Shown: positions 23,701 to 35,200 of the stretch, one piece after another
Layout of the letters: every line of letters begins with the position of its first letter
How positions within the stretch are numbered: the stretch's first letter is position 1
Source of the DNA: Adiantum capillus-veneris
Lineage: Eukaryota > Streptophyta > Polypodiopsida > Polypodiales > Pteridaceae
Reading direction: 5' to 3'
Assembly (NCBI GenBank): GCA_014529385.2
Contig: CM043950.1
Location: 74,717,935 to 74,781,934, forward strand
DNA: 64,000 bases
Position numbers and translations under genes: made by a program
Notes under the pieces: model-generated
The model's input: only the letters and a program-made list of their open reading frames with translations
Database searches by the model: none
Told to the model about the DNA's origin: nothing

Positions 23701-25270
23701 GATGTGCTTTAGCAAGAATGTAGCCCTCACAAAGTGTGATGTGAGTGAGGTGCTTGGGAAGACCTAGTGCAAGTTGGCGATGAGTGAGTTGGTGCAAAAC
23801 ATGTTGAGAAATATGTCCTAGTCTATAATGCCATTTGAGTGTGTTTTCTTGTTTTTTTATGGATGATGCAGATGCATGTGCAGGCGATGAGTCACCCAAT
23901 GGATAAAGACGCCCAGTTTTGGGGACCAAAAGTGTGACATACTGACCATCTTTGTTTAGTGCCGAAATGTGGCAGCCTTCTCGCATGAATTTGATGATGA
24001 TGCCGTTGTCGGTTAGCTCGCTGACAGAGATGAGATTTTTCTTGAGACCAGGGACATAATATACGTGATAAATAGTGGTGTGTAGTCCATTAGGTAGGTT
24101 AATGACAGCATCTCCATAGGCTTTGGCGAGCTGGATGTTGTAATCACCGAGGCATACTTCTAGAGGGTGTTCTAGATAAGTGATGTTGGATAGCCAGTGT
24201 AGGTGATATGTCATATGATGGGTGGCGCCCGTATCAAGTAGCCAGATATTGGGATATGAAGTAGCTATAGTGGTGGCATATAGTTGCAAAGGATAAGATG
24301 GGCTATCATAAGTAGATATGTCAGCATAATGAGCTTGACCATAAATGAAAGGAGATGGTTGGCCATGGCGTGTTCCCCCTTGAGGGTAAGAAGGATATAG
24401 ATAAGGGTGAGAGATAGGACGATAACCTTGATTGCGTGGTTGTCGGCAGTCCTTTGTGAGGTGTCCAAAGTGATGACAATTGACGCATTGCTTTGAATTT
24501 TGGTGATTGTGGTGGCTTTGAAATTGCGACTTTCTTCCAGAATTATTGTGTTTTCGAGGAGGGCCCGAATATTGAGGCTTCTTGCCATTGTAAGGGCGTG
24601 AGTTTCTTGTCATAGTGACAAGTGATGTGGACTTTTGTGAGCTGCTAGTGTGGTCGCGAAGCGTTTCCTTCTGATGGATCTTGGCTATAAGATTTTGTAG
24701 CTGCAAGTTAGCCGTAGTGGCTTGTGTAGTGATAAAGGCTCTCCATGATGCAGGTAGAGAAGCCAATAAGAGCATACTTTGAAGCTCTTCAGGGATGGCA
24801 AGCCCTGAGATAAGTACTTCATCTAGAAGTATTTGCCACGTCTCCAAAAACTTGGAGAATGACTGACCCTCTTGCATGGTAGTGTTTACCAATTTCTTGA
24901 TCAGGGAAACTTGGTAGACAAGGTCAGTGTGCTCATAGTTCTTCTCGAAGAACTTCCAAATGGCGCTACCTGTAGTTAGCTTTTTTAGCATTTAGACTTA
25001 CCGATCTTGGAAATGGAGAATGAGCTCCATCTTGGCACTATTGTTTCTACTATGCGAAGTATTATAGGTGTCGATGAAGTATGTTGAATCTTTGTCTTCG
25101 GGGTGGTCAGGTTGCTCTTCGACTCCTGACGTGACGTCCCAAAGTTGCAGCTGCGTGAGGTAGAGTTCCATCCAAATCTTCCACACTTGGTAGTTAGTGC
25201 CATTAAGCTTGTCGATAATGTAGCGGGGCTTGTAGGTGGATGCGGAAGATGAAGAAGCTAACTCGGCCAT
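20774..25270 (-). pseudogene. Copia-2 gag-pol polyprotein, interrupted
   Basis: The start is taken at 25270 (MAELASSSSASTYKPRYIIDKL, a Copia gag start with YxxWK following). Two TAA codons at 24998-25000 and 24992-24994 break the frame. Then 24991-22712 is open for 759 codons: gag, zinc knuckle CVNCHHFGHLTKDC, protease WLLDTGATHHMTY, GAG-pre-integrase WHYRLGHIS, and integrase with LSDVCGPLP, LRTDHGGEYTS and HPQQNGRAERKNRT. After shifts in a proline/serine linker, 22651-21893 gives the RT start (LDIKTSFLYGLLQELIYM). 21863-21351 carries GLFVDDIPLLG, the RT active-site box. The RNase H (SWQTKRQCSIASSSTEAKYVA, then FCDNQSTI) ends at 20774. Two stops and several frameshifts make it inactive. Confidence 0.9.
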
Positions 25271-25382
25271 CTTTCGAGGTTCCGGATTCCTTGAAATGAA
25301 TGGAGAGTGAGGCTTCGAGTGTGGGCTAGAGAGATGGAAGACTCTTAGCGCTAATTAGAAAAATTAATCTTAAGCTCTATCG

Positions 25383-25393
25383 CTCTAATACCA
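25383..25393 (-). promoter_or_regulatory. Primer binding site of Copia-2
   Basis: Minus-strand TGGTATTAGAG directly inside the LTR at 25394. It differs by one base from the usual TGGTATCAGAG of initiator tRNA-Met priming. Confidence 0.82.
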
Positions 25394-25728
25394 TGTGAGA
25401 ACTTAGAGATTAACTTAAATGTGATTAATATCACTATTAATTAATATGCTAATGTCAATACATAAGAGAGTGCAAGATAGAAATAGAACAATGACAATAG
25501 ATTGCACTTGAATGGAGAGTGAAGACCTTGTTACAAATGAGGGCAGCTAATGGGATTTATATACAAGTTAAGGGAGTGAGGATTATCCATCACATGGGAA
25601 TTATAGGTAGGTGGGAATAGACACATGTTGAGACTTGCATAGGTAAAAAGGGGTCCATGTGGGAATTAGGGAATAGAGGTAGGTGGAAAGGAAGTCCACA
25701 CTTATTATAATCATAAGTTACTTTTACA
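25394..25728 (-). repeat. 5' LTR of Copia-2
   Basis: A 335-bp LTR, near-identical to 20331-20665. It is followed by the AGGGA target duplication at 25729-25733. Confidence 0.92.
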
Positions 25729-26900
25729 AGGGATGCATTTGATTCTATGAACCTACAACACTATGATAGATGGCCTGCTGAAGGCTAATGAAGTCAAAAA
25801 GGCACATGGTCACCAACAACAGCCTGATAAATGGCCTATTGAAGGCAAAAAAAGTCGAGGAGGCTCTTGCCATGTTTTCTCACATGGAGAAGGGGGGATA
25901 TACCGCGGGGATGTTCACCCACACTAGCCTGATAGGTGGCCTATTAAAGGGTAATGAAGCCAGCAAGGCTGTTGCCATAGTCATTCAGATGGAGAAGCAC
26001 AAATACACCCTAGATATCTTAAACAATTGCCTGATAAATGGCCTCTTAAAGGACAAGAAAGTTGACAAGGTTTTATAAGCCATAGTGTGACTCATGAAAA
26101 AGAGGCAATGCATGCCAAATGTGCACATGAAAACCAGCCTGGTCTATAGTCTGATGAAGTCGGCAACGCTCTCGTCAATCTGTATCAGAAATGGGAGATG
26201 CCTCCCAAATATGGTCACCTACATGACCAGCCTGATAGATGGCATTGTGAAGGCTAATAATAATGAAGTCAACAAGGCTCTCTCAATACTGGCTCATATG
26301 GAGAAGAATCAGAAAGAAGAGGGGAAGCGCTCTCAACACCTTTCATATACTTTTACGTACAATGTCTTTACACGCTAATTCACTAAGAAAGAAAGGGTAG
26401 AAGATGCGATGGTTCTTAATTTGGATAGGTGCAGAGAGTGCTTGTGAGCTGAATGCGTTTACCTATACCATCCTTACCAATGGATTACTCTGTGTATTCA
26501 AGAGCGCACTTACGATGATGATTCAGATGGAAATGAGAGGGAGGGTGACATAGAACACCTTTCCCTGATATGATGATGCCCCAAAGACCAGTGCAAGAGC
26601 TCCCTGCTTTAAGACGGCAAGGGCAGAGCAAGAAAGGCTAGAAGATGCGATGATTCTTCTGGATAAGTGCAGACTGCTGCTTGTGATCGTTGAAGACATT
26701 TACCTACACCATCCTTATCAGTGGATTTCTCTGTGTATTCAAAAACGCACTTGCGATGATTACTCAAATGGAAACCAGAGGGATGGTGAGGTAAAACACC
26801 TTTGCCTGATATGGTGATGCCAACAACACGCTGTTAATCACGGAAGACCAGCACAAGAGCTCCCTGCTTTAAGATGGCAAGGACAAAGCAACCATTATCA
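25729..26900 (+). pseudogene. PPR protein pseudogene, part 2 (downstream of Copia-2)
   Basis: PPR repeats resume right after the insertion: TYNTMIDGLLKANEV (25752-25796, shifted frame), then open frame 25788-26078 with SLINGLLKAKKVEEALAMFS and SLIGGLLKGNEASKAVAIVI. The next is 26094-26378 with MTSLIDGIVKANNNEVNKAL, LSILAHMEKN. Beyond 26390 lies a block (EDAM..LDKCR, then TYTILxxGxLCVFKxALTMM) present twice, around 26398-26610 and 26640-26880, i.e. a degenerate tandem duplication of about 240-260 bp. In-frame stops are frequent. The repeat consensus is the same as in part 1, so both belong to one former gene or retrocopy. Confidence 0.72.
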
Positions 26901-27516
26901 AAGGTTTTTTATGCGTATGGGCATTGCTAGGTGATTTTCGCGCTGAGATGTACACAGGCACTGAAAAAGGAATTGCAGACCATTTTGAGAGCTAAGATGA
27001 ACGTAATGGATCTGTGGTGCGAAAGAAATTGGAATAGCGATCATTATGGAAAAGATGCTTTGATTGAAGATATCAAGGTGGAGGGAGACTCCTTGTATTC
27101 TCGAGGCTAGAAAGGCAGGAAATTGGAATAGCGATCATTATGGAAAAAATGAGTGCATGACGGTGCTGACCTATGGGAAAATGCTAAGGTTTGCAATATA
27201 GAAAGGGGAGTTTGGGGCTCTTGCACTTGCTCTCTCACACACACACCCTCCTCATATCTCACGTATGGGAGAGGGAGGTCACTTCAATCGGACACTCCCA
27301 TGAAATCAAGCAAGAAGATGGCAAAGGACGATAGGATGATGAGGGATGAGGTGGACAACAAGAGAGAGACTCATAGTGCCCTCAACATGGTCAATAGGGC
27401 TCTATCGGAGAAGATCACAGCTCTCGAGGTTGAGTGCCTCTCTCAAGAGCTGAACACCATTAAGGCACAAGTGCTCACCATCCAGGCGCAGGAGGAGAAG
27501 GCAGTCATGGGAGACC
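26901..27516. other. No confirmed gene; small forward frame with predicted coiled coil
   Basis: The frame 27153-27578 encodes 141 residues. Its C-terminal half (KMAKDDRMMRDEVDNKRE to QAQEEKAV) is charged and leucine-patterned like a coiled coil. It overlaps the start of the LTR at 27517, so it may be transposon-derived rather than a gene. A 29-bp word (GAAATTGGAATAGCGATCAT...) is repeated at 27027 and 27118. I cannot name a function. Confidence 0.3.
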
Positions 27517-28177
27517 TATCACAAAGTGATGACATGGCGTGCCCAACTAGAAATGGCAGAGAGGACAAGAGAAACTAAACCCGAAGAACAGAGGAAGCTC
27601 TAAACCCAAAAAGAATGGCCGACAGGCCATTCTTTCCCCTCGACGATTCTTTCTAAGTTCAGACCTTGAGGAGGAATTTTTAAAATCCTAGTCCCACCCA
27701 ACTTATGGATCCTAGTTCCTAGATGTAAAGAGCTTCATCTCTGGAGGAAATTCCAAGACAGCAGATGATGTGGCAAACCGTACGGATGCTGACGTGGCAA
27801 GATTGTACGAAAGTTCCGCGTTTTGCGCTAGCTAAGCCACAAGGCAGACTGTACGGATTTTGTTGGTTTGCGTTGGCTGTTTTGGGCAGTTTTTCTTGCC
27901 AGCTTTTGAGAGGAGAAGCTTTAGAGAGTAGAAGCTTTTGGGTTTAAGTACATTTGGAGCTGATGCTCTTGGGCTCTGCCTTTGGGCACCTCATGTAAGT
28001 TTAAAACTTCTCCAAGGGTCACTTTTCTGGAGAGCATCTGGACACATAGTCTCGGAGAGAGTTGGTCCCTCCAGAGTCGTACTTTGCGAGCAAAATAACA
28101 AGAAATACAGGAAGGGATGCCAATCTTTGGGGCCAATGCGTCTTGGCTTAGAACTTCCCTGTGCCGTGTAACTAACT

Positions 28178-28179
<2 letters not shown>

Positions 28180-28246
<67 letters not shown>
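28180..28246. repeat. (CT)n microsatellite at the LTR/LINE-C junction
   Basis: Pure TC dinucleotides. Left of it is LTR sequence; right of it LINE endonuclease coding sequence begins within about 12 bp. Confidence 0.94.
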
Positions 28247-28247
<1 letters not shown>

Positions 28248-28257
28248 ACTGGGGGAA

Positions 28258-29367
28258 GTCTTCCTTATGAGAGACTTTATTGCCATGACATGTTGTGACC
28301 AGTGTGAGACATACGACATAGAGGACCCGATGGCACTACACGCCACACAGGAGGAGGCTACCATGAGAGATTCAACAAACACAACCCACATCACAGAGTA
28401 TGGCCATCATTTGCTCAGATTAGGCTCTTTGCACCGTCTCATCGTTTATAACGAGATGGACCAATGGCCCACTTCAGGAGGGCTGACAAGCATACCACAT
28501 GGAGTTACAACAGGGGAGGGGGGCAGTATCGTGGATTACATCATCCAACCACCTACTTAGTTCTTTCACCATCCCACCCATACCTATTGGAGCCGACCAC
28601 ACCTATCTTGCACTCTCCCTCACTGGAGACGCCACACCCTCCACATCCACGACATACCCCCCACATACCACGATCCATTTCACACATGAGCTAGTCCCCC
28701 TTATAGTCGGCAAAGGTCGAAAAGAGACTCCATTTACTCCAACCCTCTATGCCACTGCCCATGCTCACCTCCCACATCACATCTGTCCTTCAAACATCAA
28801 CCATTAGCTCTTTCTCGCACACCACCCACATAGCCCCCCCCCCCCCCTCCCCACCCAAAGGGAATATGCCATAGATCAGCTAGTATGATGAATAGTGCAT
28901 AGACCTTAATCGCTGCTTAATTTCACATCAAACCCTTGGGGAGGTCACTGATCGAGAGTTTAGACGCCAGATGAAGATGCTCACACGCCAAAAGCGGCAA
29001 GCTTTCAAGGAGGCACAAGAGCTAGAGCTATACCGCGTCATGAGCATGGATAGTGCCACAACATGGTGCACCCTTTGAGAGCCATGGCCGACTACTCCTA
29101 TTGAGGATCCAAAGATATGGCACAATTATGTGTAGAGACACTTTGAGGCATCAAACTAGCCTCTGATTGCACAACCACCCAGATCTCGATTTATGAGCTC
29201 TTCTTTCTTCACAGTAGAGATGGTCAAGAAGGCCATCCACTGCGTACATCACCGTCAATCTTCAGATCATACAGGACTACAGAGTGAGCACCTCATTCAT
29301 GTAGCCTGCACTATAGCCCCTTTGATTGCACATGTATTCAGCCGAGCTTTAGGGGAGGACTTCTGAA
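28258..29367 (+). mobile_element. LINE-C: endonuclease and linker fragment
   Basis: Forward frames read EVFLMRDFIAMT (the GDFNAR motif of LINE endonucleases, altered), YGHHLLRLGSLHRLIVYNEMD, SGGLTSIPHG and VDYII (28267-28560). A shifted frame follows with PIGADHTYLALSLTGDATPS and IHFTHELV (28499-28807). Around 29220-29360 a decayed frame reads KKAIHCVHH, SDHTGLQSEHLIHVACTIAP and HVFSRALGEDF, the linker just before the RT. The fragment stops about where LINE-B starts (STIVPIFKA), so the two look like complementary parts of one family. Stops, frameshifts and the lack of RT mark it as dead. Confidence 0.75.
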
Positions 29368-30742
29368 AGGAGTGAGGGAAATCGGATGAAAAGTTCATCA
29401 AAGGATTCCAAGGAACCAAGAGTGCATCCGAGGGTTCCTGAAAACCAAGGGAACCAAATTCCAAGTTCATCAAAAGATTCCAAAGAAGAAAGGGAATCAG
29501 ATAATCGTGCATCTGAGGTTCCGACGAAATAGCGGAATCAACTGATGGTCCTCATAAAAATCAGACGATTGAGATTGAAGTGCCAGTGAATAGGGGAGGC
29601 CAATGAGGCTAGTAACAAGTCCTACGGCACATGAAATGAACATAAAGGGATTCGACTGGTAGATTAGAGAATTCCAAAGATTCAGATTAAGGTGTCAGAC
29701 AAAAAGGGAGGCAAGAAGAGCTACCAAGAGGTCATAGGGCACAAGAACAAAATAGAAAGGTAAGCTAGGTCCATTAGATAATTTGGTCAAGGTTACTTTT
29801 TGGCCCTCGATGAAAAGTGACTGGTAGAGAACATCGCAAATTCTCTTCAAAGAGAGCGGTACCTTGAAGCTTTTGGGTCATTAGCAGTGCCAAAAGTTAC
29901 CAATGAATCAGCAAGTTGAATCCGGTGTGGTGCAGACTGCACAAGAAGGGAGCCACTCCACTCCTTTGTCACAGATTGCCTAGAATGAATAAAGTCACTA
30001 ATTTCGCTTTGAGATTTTAGGGATACTGATAGGCTAATAGTATTTTGCAGAATGACTTCATGAACATAAGTGCAGTGAGTTAAAAATTTCCTTAATTGAA
30101 CTGAAGGCATGTGCTCTTTCATGTGTGTATTGCTAGAGAGACATGTAAAGAAAGATGAAATGTCTAATAAATGATTTCAACTTAGTGCATCCAAACATCT
30201 ATTGGAATGGGGAACAAAGATCTGAAAACGTTAATTCCTTGTATGGCTTGAGTTCAGTAAAGATTGGTGAGCTATGGATGTAATGGCTATTTGAATGAAA
30301 TCTCAACGAGATCTGAATAAGAACTAAATGTGATTCTAGTGCATCAAGATGTCTATCTAGATGAGATGATTGGATATTTTTGTGAGTGCATCAAGAGTTC
30401 CAGAAGGATGAGATGGTTGCAACATGATCTAGGTGCATCAAGAGTTCTGGACGGAATGAATGGCTAGATTGAATGATTGAAACACGGAGTTCAGTGTAAA
30501 CTAAGCGTGTGATTTTGTGAAATGCATGCTATGTGGATGTATTGTCTTGTGGGAATGGTCATGAGAATGGTTTACTTGATTAAAATGTGAAAATAAAGGA
30601 TCTAAATCTGATAGTATGAAGATTTACTAGATCAAGACATCCGTAAAAAGATCAGCATGGTGTCTATTGAGGAAAGTTTTTGTCCTTTGGCTATTTTGCA
30701 AGTGTAACCGAGGGCGATTATAATTCTTTCAAGAGAGGAAAA
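29368..30742. other. Interior of the worn LTR element, no coding potential
   Basis: About 1.4 kb without domain homology. It includes recurring words such as AAGTTCATCAAA(A/G)GATTCCAA and GTGCATCAAGAGTTC. A poly-C run (30814-30827) lies in the following LTR. Confidence 0.45.
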
Positions 30743-31400
30743 TGTCACACAGTGATGATGTGGCATGCGTGCCCAACTAGAAAGAGATGGACGAGAGGAC
30801 ACGAGAGACTAAGCCCCCCCCCCCCCCCGAAAGAATGGTCGAGGGACCTAAACTAAAAGGAGAGGGATTTTTAAAGTCTTAGTCCCACCCAGCTTATGGA
30901 GCATCGATCGAGGGGGCTAAAACCCTAAATGTAAAGAGCTTGATTTCTAGAGAAAATTCTGTAAAACACGCTGACAACATATGACATGGAAAACCGTACG
31001 GATATTGACGTGGTAGGGCTGTACGAAAGTTTCGTATTTTCCATTGGCTATGCCACATGGAAGTCTGTATGGATTTCGATGATTTGTGCTAGCTATTTTG
31101 GGCAGTTTTCCACACTAGCTCTTGAGAGCAGAAGCTTTTGAGCCTGATGCTTTTAGAGTTTGCTTTTGGGCACCCCATATAAGTTTATAAGTGCCCAGAG
31201 GGTCACTTCTTCAAAGAGCATCTAGACGCAAAGTCTCGGAGAGAGTTGGACCCTAAAGAGTTGTACTTTTCGAGCATAATAATAAAAAAATATCGGCAAA
31301 CCCACTATGTCTTGGCTCGAAACTCTGTCGTGACGTGTCGACTCTCTTTCTCTCTCTCCAAGTTTAGTGATTTTGCAGTTTCTATACATGTGTTGCTATT
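30743..31400 (+). repeat. 3' LTR of the worn element (end uncertain)
   Basis: It begins TGTCACACAGTG after a purine-rich run and corresponds block by block to 27517-28180. Past a short CT stretch (31341-31358) the upstream copy offers no counterpart, so the true end may lie a little further right. Confidence 0.5.
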
Positions 31401-31873
31401 GACTTCTCGCTTGGAGTGTCCAAGCTTGTAAGAAGACCTCTTCATGGGTAGAGGTGCTTACTTGCACTAAGAAGAAAGTAGAAGAAACGCTCCAATGGAT
31501 CCAAGTGGAAAAATTAGATATACATGAAACCCCCACTCCCACCTATCATCGACATGACAATTGAGCAAGAGCAGAGGAAGATACGCGTGTATATGTACAA
31601 GTCACGCATGTCAAATACACCAACAATGTGAAACAGGAATTTTCTTGGGAGATGATCTTACAGTGTCTGAAACAGCACACATGAAAGAATGCATGCCTGG
31701 CTGCAAAATAGAATGGGAAACTCGTCTTCTATGGAGGAGGCAAGGTGGTAGTACATGACGGACACACTGCATGACGGTGCAAGACCTATGGGACCAACCT
31801 AAAGCTTGCGCTAGGGAATTGCAATGGCCTGTTACAATTGGATGTTGGAGCAATCTAGGATTCCTATAGAGGA
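31401..31873. other. No recognisable gene; left flank of the Copia-1 insertion
   Basis: A forward frame 31561-31758 has no domain. From about 31769 MTVQDLWDQPKACARELQW can be read into the insertion point, but I cannot assign it to a family. It may be the continuation of LINE-D, whose endonuclease lies on the other side of Copia-1. Confidence 0.35.
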
Positions 31874-31878
31874 AGGGA
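31874..31878. repeat. Target site duplication of Copia-1 (left)
   Basis: AGGGA directly before TGTTGAGATG. It is repeated at 37377-37381. Confidence 0.92.
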
Positions 31879-32021
31879 TGTTGAGATGTAGAGAGAAACA
31901 GAGAGAGACGAGACAAGAGACACACCATATACACTCCCAAAGACTGATTCATATTGAGGACAAGATACAAATATATAGGTGAGACCAAGTTGAGTAGAGT
32001 AAGCCATATATAGCTCCAACA
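31879..32021 (-). repeat. 3' LTR of Copia-1
   Basis: A 143-bp LTR matching 37234-37376 with four substitutions. Confidence 0.94.
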
Positions 32022-32269
32022 CCTCCACTCAAACAAAGGTCTCTAGCTTTGGATGAAAAAACCCTTGGGGAGTTCAAGGGAAAAACCCAAGCCCCTATAC
32101 AATGTGAAAATATGAACCAGCGATGATGATGTGAAAGTGAATTGTGCATCTATGTACAAATATTCAAGTGACTTAGAGATCACAATGTGCAAATGTGGAG
32201 TGTGCATAGTGCATGGTACCTAAAAGATTACAATGTCATATGTACAAAGCTATTACAATAGCAAAGAAG

Positions 32270-35200
32270 CTAATCTAGAAAGAGTGAGGTCGAAGCAACT
32301 CCAATCTCCGAGCGCAAGAGGATGAAACGTGACTCGTTGAGGCCTTTGGTCAAAATGTCTGCAATCATCTGGTCACTTGTACAGTGTTCAACCATAATGG
32401 TTCCTTTGCGTACTTCATACCGGACATAATGATAATGGACAGCAATGTGCTTTGACTTATTATGTTGAACACAGTCTTTTGCAAGACTAATAGCACTTTG
32501 GTTGTCACACCGCAAGGGTGTTCTAGAAAGAGGAGAGTGACCAATATCAACTAGCATTTGTCGAAGCCAAATCAACTCACGAGCTGCAAGTGATGCCGCA
32601 ACATATTCTGACTCAGTCGTAGAAACTGCAACACAACGTTGTTTCTTGCTAGTCCAAGAAACAAGACAACCATTTATAAAGAAGCAATTTCCACTAGTAG
32701 ATCGCATAGATAAATGTGAGCTTGCCCAGTCTGCATCTCTGTAACCCAAAAGAGAAAGAGATTTCATAGAATCCGATGTGAGTTGTCGTCGATAGACTAA
32801 ACCAAAATCTGTAGTGCCTTTCAAGTATTTCAACACACGCTTTGCAGTAGACCAATGCTTAAGAGAAGGACATGCAAGATGTTGTCCAAGATAATTAGCA
32901 GCAAACAGAATATCAAGACGAGTGTTCATGCCAATAAACTGAAGACATCCAATCAAGTTAGCATAAGGTTGATTTGTGACAAGTTGACCGCCATTGTCAG
33001 AAGTGTTCTTCGTAGAGCTCGCAAGACAAGGTGTGTTGGCTGAATGTGCAGATTCCATACCAAATTTTTGAATAGTATCTGCAATAAAATTTGACGGTCG
33101 AAGGAATAAAATACCTTTTGTACGGTTCCGTTGGATTTGAATGCCAAGACATGAGTGAATCTCTCCAAGATCCACCATATCAAATGCAGAAGACAATAAC
33201 TTTTTCACTTGCTGAAGAAATCCCAAATCATTGGAAACAAGGATGGTATCATCCACATAAAGAGCAAGAATCACAAAACTGCTACCTTGTCATTTTATGT
33301 ATAAGTTGGGGTCTGACGAGCAAGAGATGAATCCTTTAGAGGTGAGAAAAAGATCAAATTTTGTATACCAGGCTCGCGAAGCTTGTTTGAGACCATATAG
33401 TACCTTATGGAGTTGAGCAACAAGGTCTTCTTTACCTGGAATAACAAACCCTTCTAGTTGTTCCATATAAATTTCCTCTTCCAAGTCACCATTAAGAAAA
33501 GGAGTTCGCACATCCATTTGATGAGCTTCTAAATCAAATTGAACAGCAAATGCCAATAAAACTCGAACACTTGTAATGCGAACAACTGGTGAAAAAGTCT
33601 CTTGATAATCAACACCAGCTACTTGGGAGTAACCTTTTGCAACTAAACACGCCTTGAACTTGTCAAAATATCCATCTGCTTTTATTTTTTTCTTATACAC
33701 ACACTTACATTTAATAGCTGTACGACCAAGAGGTAATTCAGTTAGTATCCATGTACCTTTAGAGATAAGAGAATCGTACTCTGCTTCCATAGCCTCTTGC
33801 CATTGATCCTTTTGTGGTGAAGAGATAGCTTCATCATAAGTAATGGGATCTTCGGAAGTAGAAAAAGCATTATCAGCAATATCGTCATCATAAACATGAC
33901 ATGAGCCATGTTCAAAATCAATAGGCAGATCAACAAAAATATCAATATCATCATTGGCAACATTCGGAATGGATGGTTGTGAAGAGGAAAGTTGCTCTAT
34001 AGGAAGAGTTTCATCTTCTGAAAGAAATGGAAAAGCTTGAAGCAATGATTTAGTATCATCAGAATCATCCATGGACCATGAGCCTCCCATAAGCTGTTCA
34101 TTAAAAGTAGCATCACGATTCACGATTACTTTCTTGGAGGAAGGTTCATAGAATTTGTAGCCTTTGGAAGTGTCATAATATCCAATAAAAATAACTTTAA
34201 GACCAGGAGCATCAAGCTTTGTTCGTGTTTCTTTGGGAACATGAATATAAGCAATACATCCAAAGGTTCGAAAATGAGATACAGAAGGAATGTCACCTGT
34301 CCATGCTGTGATGGGTATCTTACCAGAGGGTGCAGTAGTAGGAAGATGATTCTGAATAAATACTGTTGTCAAAGTAGTTTCAGCCCAAAACACACGAGAT
34401 AAGCCAGAATGAATCAGCATACATCTTACTGCATTGAGAATAGTGCGATTCTTTCGTTCAGCAACACCGTTCTGTTGAGGTGAATATGGAATAGTGTGTT
34501 CATGATGAATTCCACTGTCAACACAGTAACTCACAAACTCTCGAGAAACATATTCACCTCCATTGTCACTACGAAGCTTCTTAAGGTGACGACCACTTTG
34601 AAGTTCCGTAGCCTTGTGGAATTGTTTGAAAACAGATAAGGCTTCAGATTTTTGTCTAAGTAGAAATACAGTCGTATACCTTGAGAAATCATCAATGAAA
34701 GTAATGAAGTAACGATATTGTGATTTCGAAGAAGGTAGAGGTCCACATATATCAGTATGAATAAGATCCAATATGTCATGAGAATGAGTTGTATTTGAAA
34801 GAGGAAAGGGTTTGCGATTGTGTTTCCCAAGAGCACAAAATTCAGAAATTCCCATATGAGGATGGGCTTTAAGATCCATGCCATGAACAAGATCACGACG
34901 TTGAAGATCAAGGAGTTTTGAGAAATCATCATGAACAAAACAGTGATGCCATACTTTGCAATCATGATCACCTGGAGTAGTGACAAAATTTGCTACAGCA
35001 TCGTTGAGAGAGAGTTCAAACAAATTACCATTTCGAGGAGCAGTGGCTATAGTCTGTCCATCTTTCTCAATTCGGCATTTGGTATGATCAAATCCAACAA
35101 ACAAACCAAGATCAACAAGTGTAGCAACTGAAAGAAGATTACGTTGAAGATCTGGTACATGTAATACTCCTCGCAAAATTCGAGTGGAAGAAGATAAGGT

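Larger units (their letters stand above)
20331..25728 (-). mobile_element. Copia-2, complete LTR retrotransposon with decayed pol
   Basis: A 5.4-kb element in minus orientation with 335-bp LTRs at 20331-20665 and 25394-25728 that differ at only five positions by my count, all transitions. The PBS TGGTATTAGAG (minus strand, 25383-25393) is initiator-Met like with one change. On the minus strand a polypurine AAGGGGGGA ends next to the LTR at 20666. It is flanked by AGGGA on both sides. It interrupts the PPR pseudogene, whose repeats continue on both sides, so it is the younger insertion. Confidence 0.93.
27517..31400 (+). mobile_element. Worn LTR element with a LINE fragment inside
   Basis: Direct repeats about 650 bp long, at about 27517-28180 and 30743-31360, share many blocks in the same order. 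Examples are GTGCCCAACTAGAAA, TTTTTAAARTCYTAGTCCCACCC, AAACCGTACGGAT, TTGGGCAGTTTT, GAGAGCATCTRGACRCA and AGTCTCGGAGAGAGTTGG. The downstream copy starts TGTCACACAG after the purine-rich AAGAGAGGAAAA, which fits a polypurine tract plus LTR start. The upstream copy has decayed to TATCACAAAG. The interior holds the LINE-C fragment and otherwise no gag or pol. The 3' boundary is uncertain because the upstream copy breaks off in a CT tract. It is much older than the Copia elements. Confidence 0.55.

Noticed and set aside
34531-34986. Reverse 151-codon frame (and 35314-35733) inside Copia-1
   Set aside because: Same-strand shadow frames of the Copia-1 polyprotein, hydrophobic by composition only.
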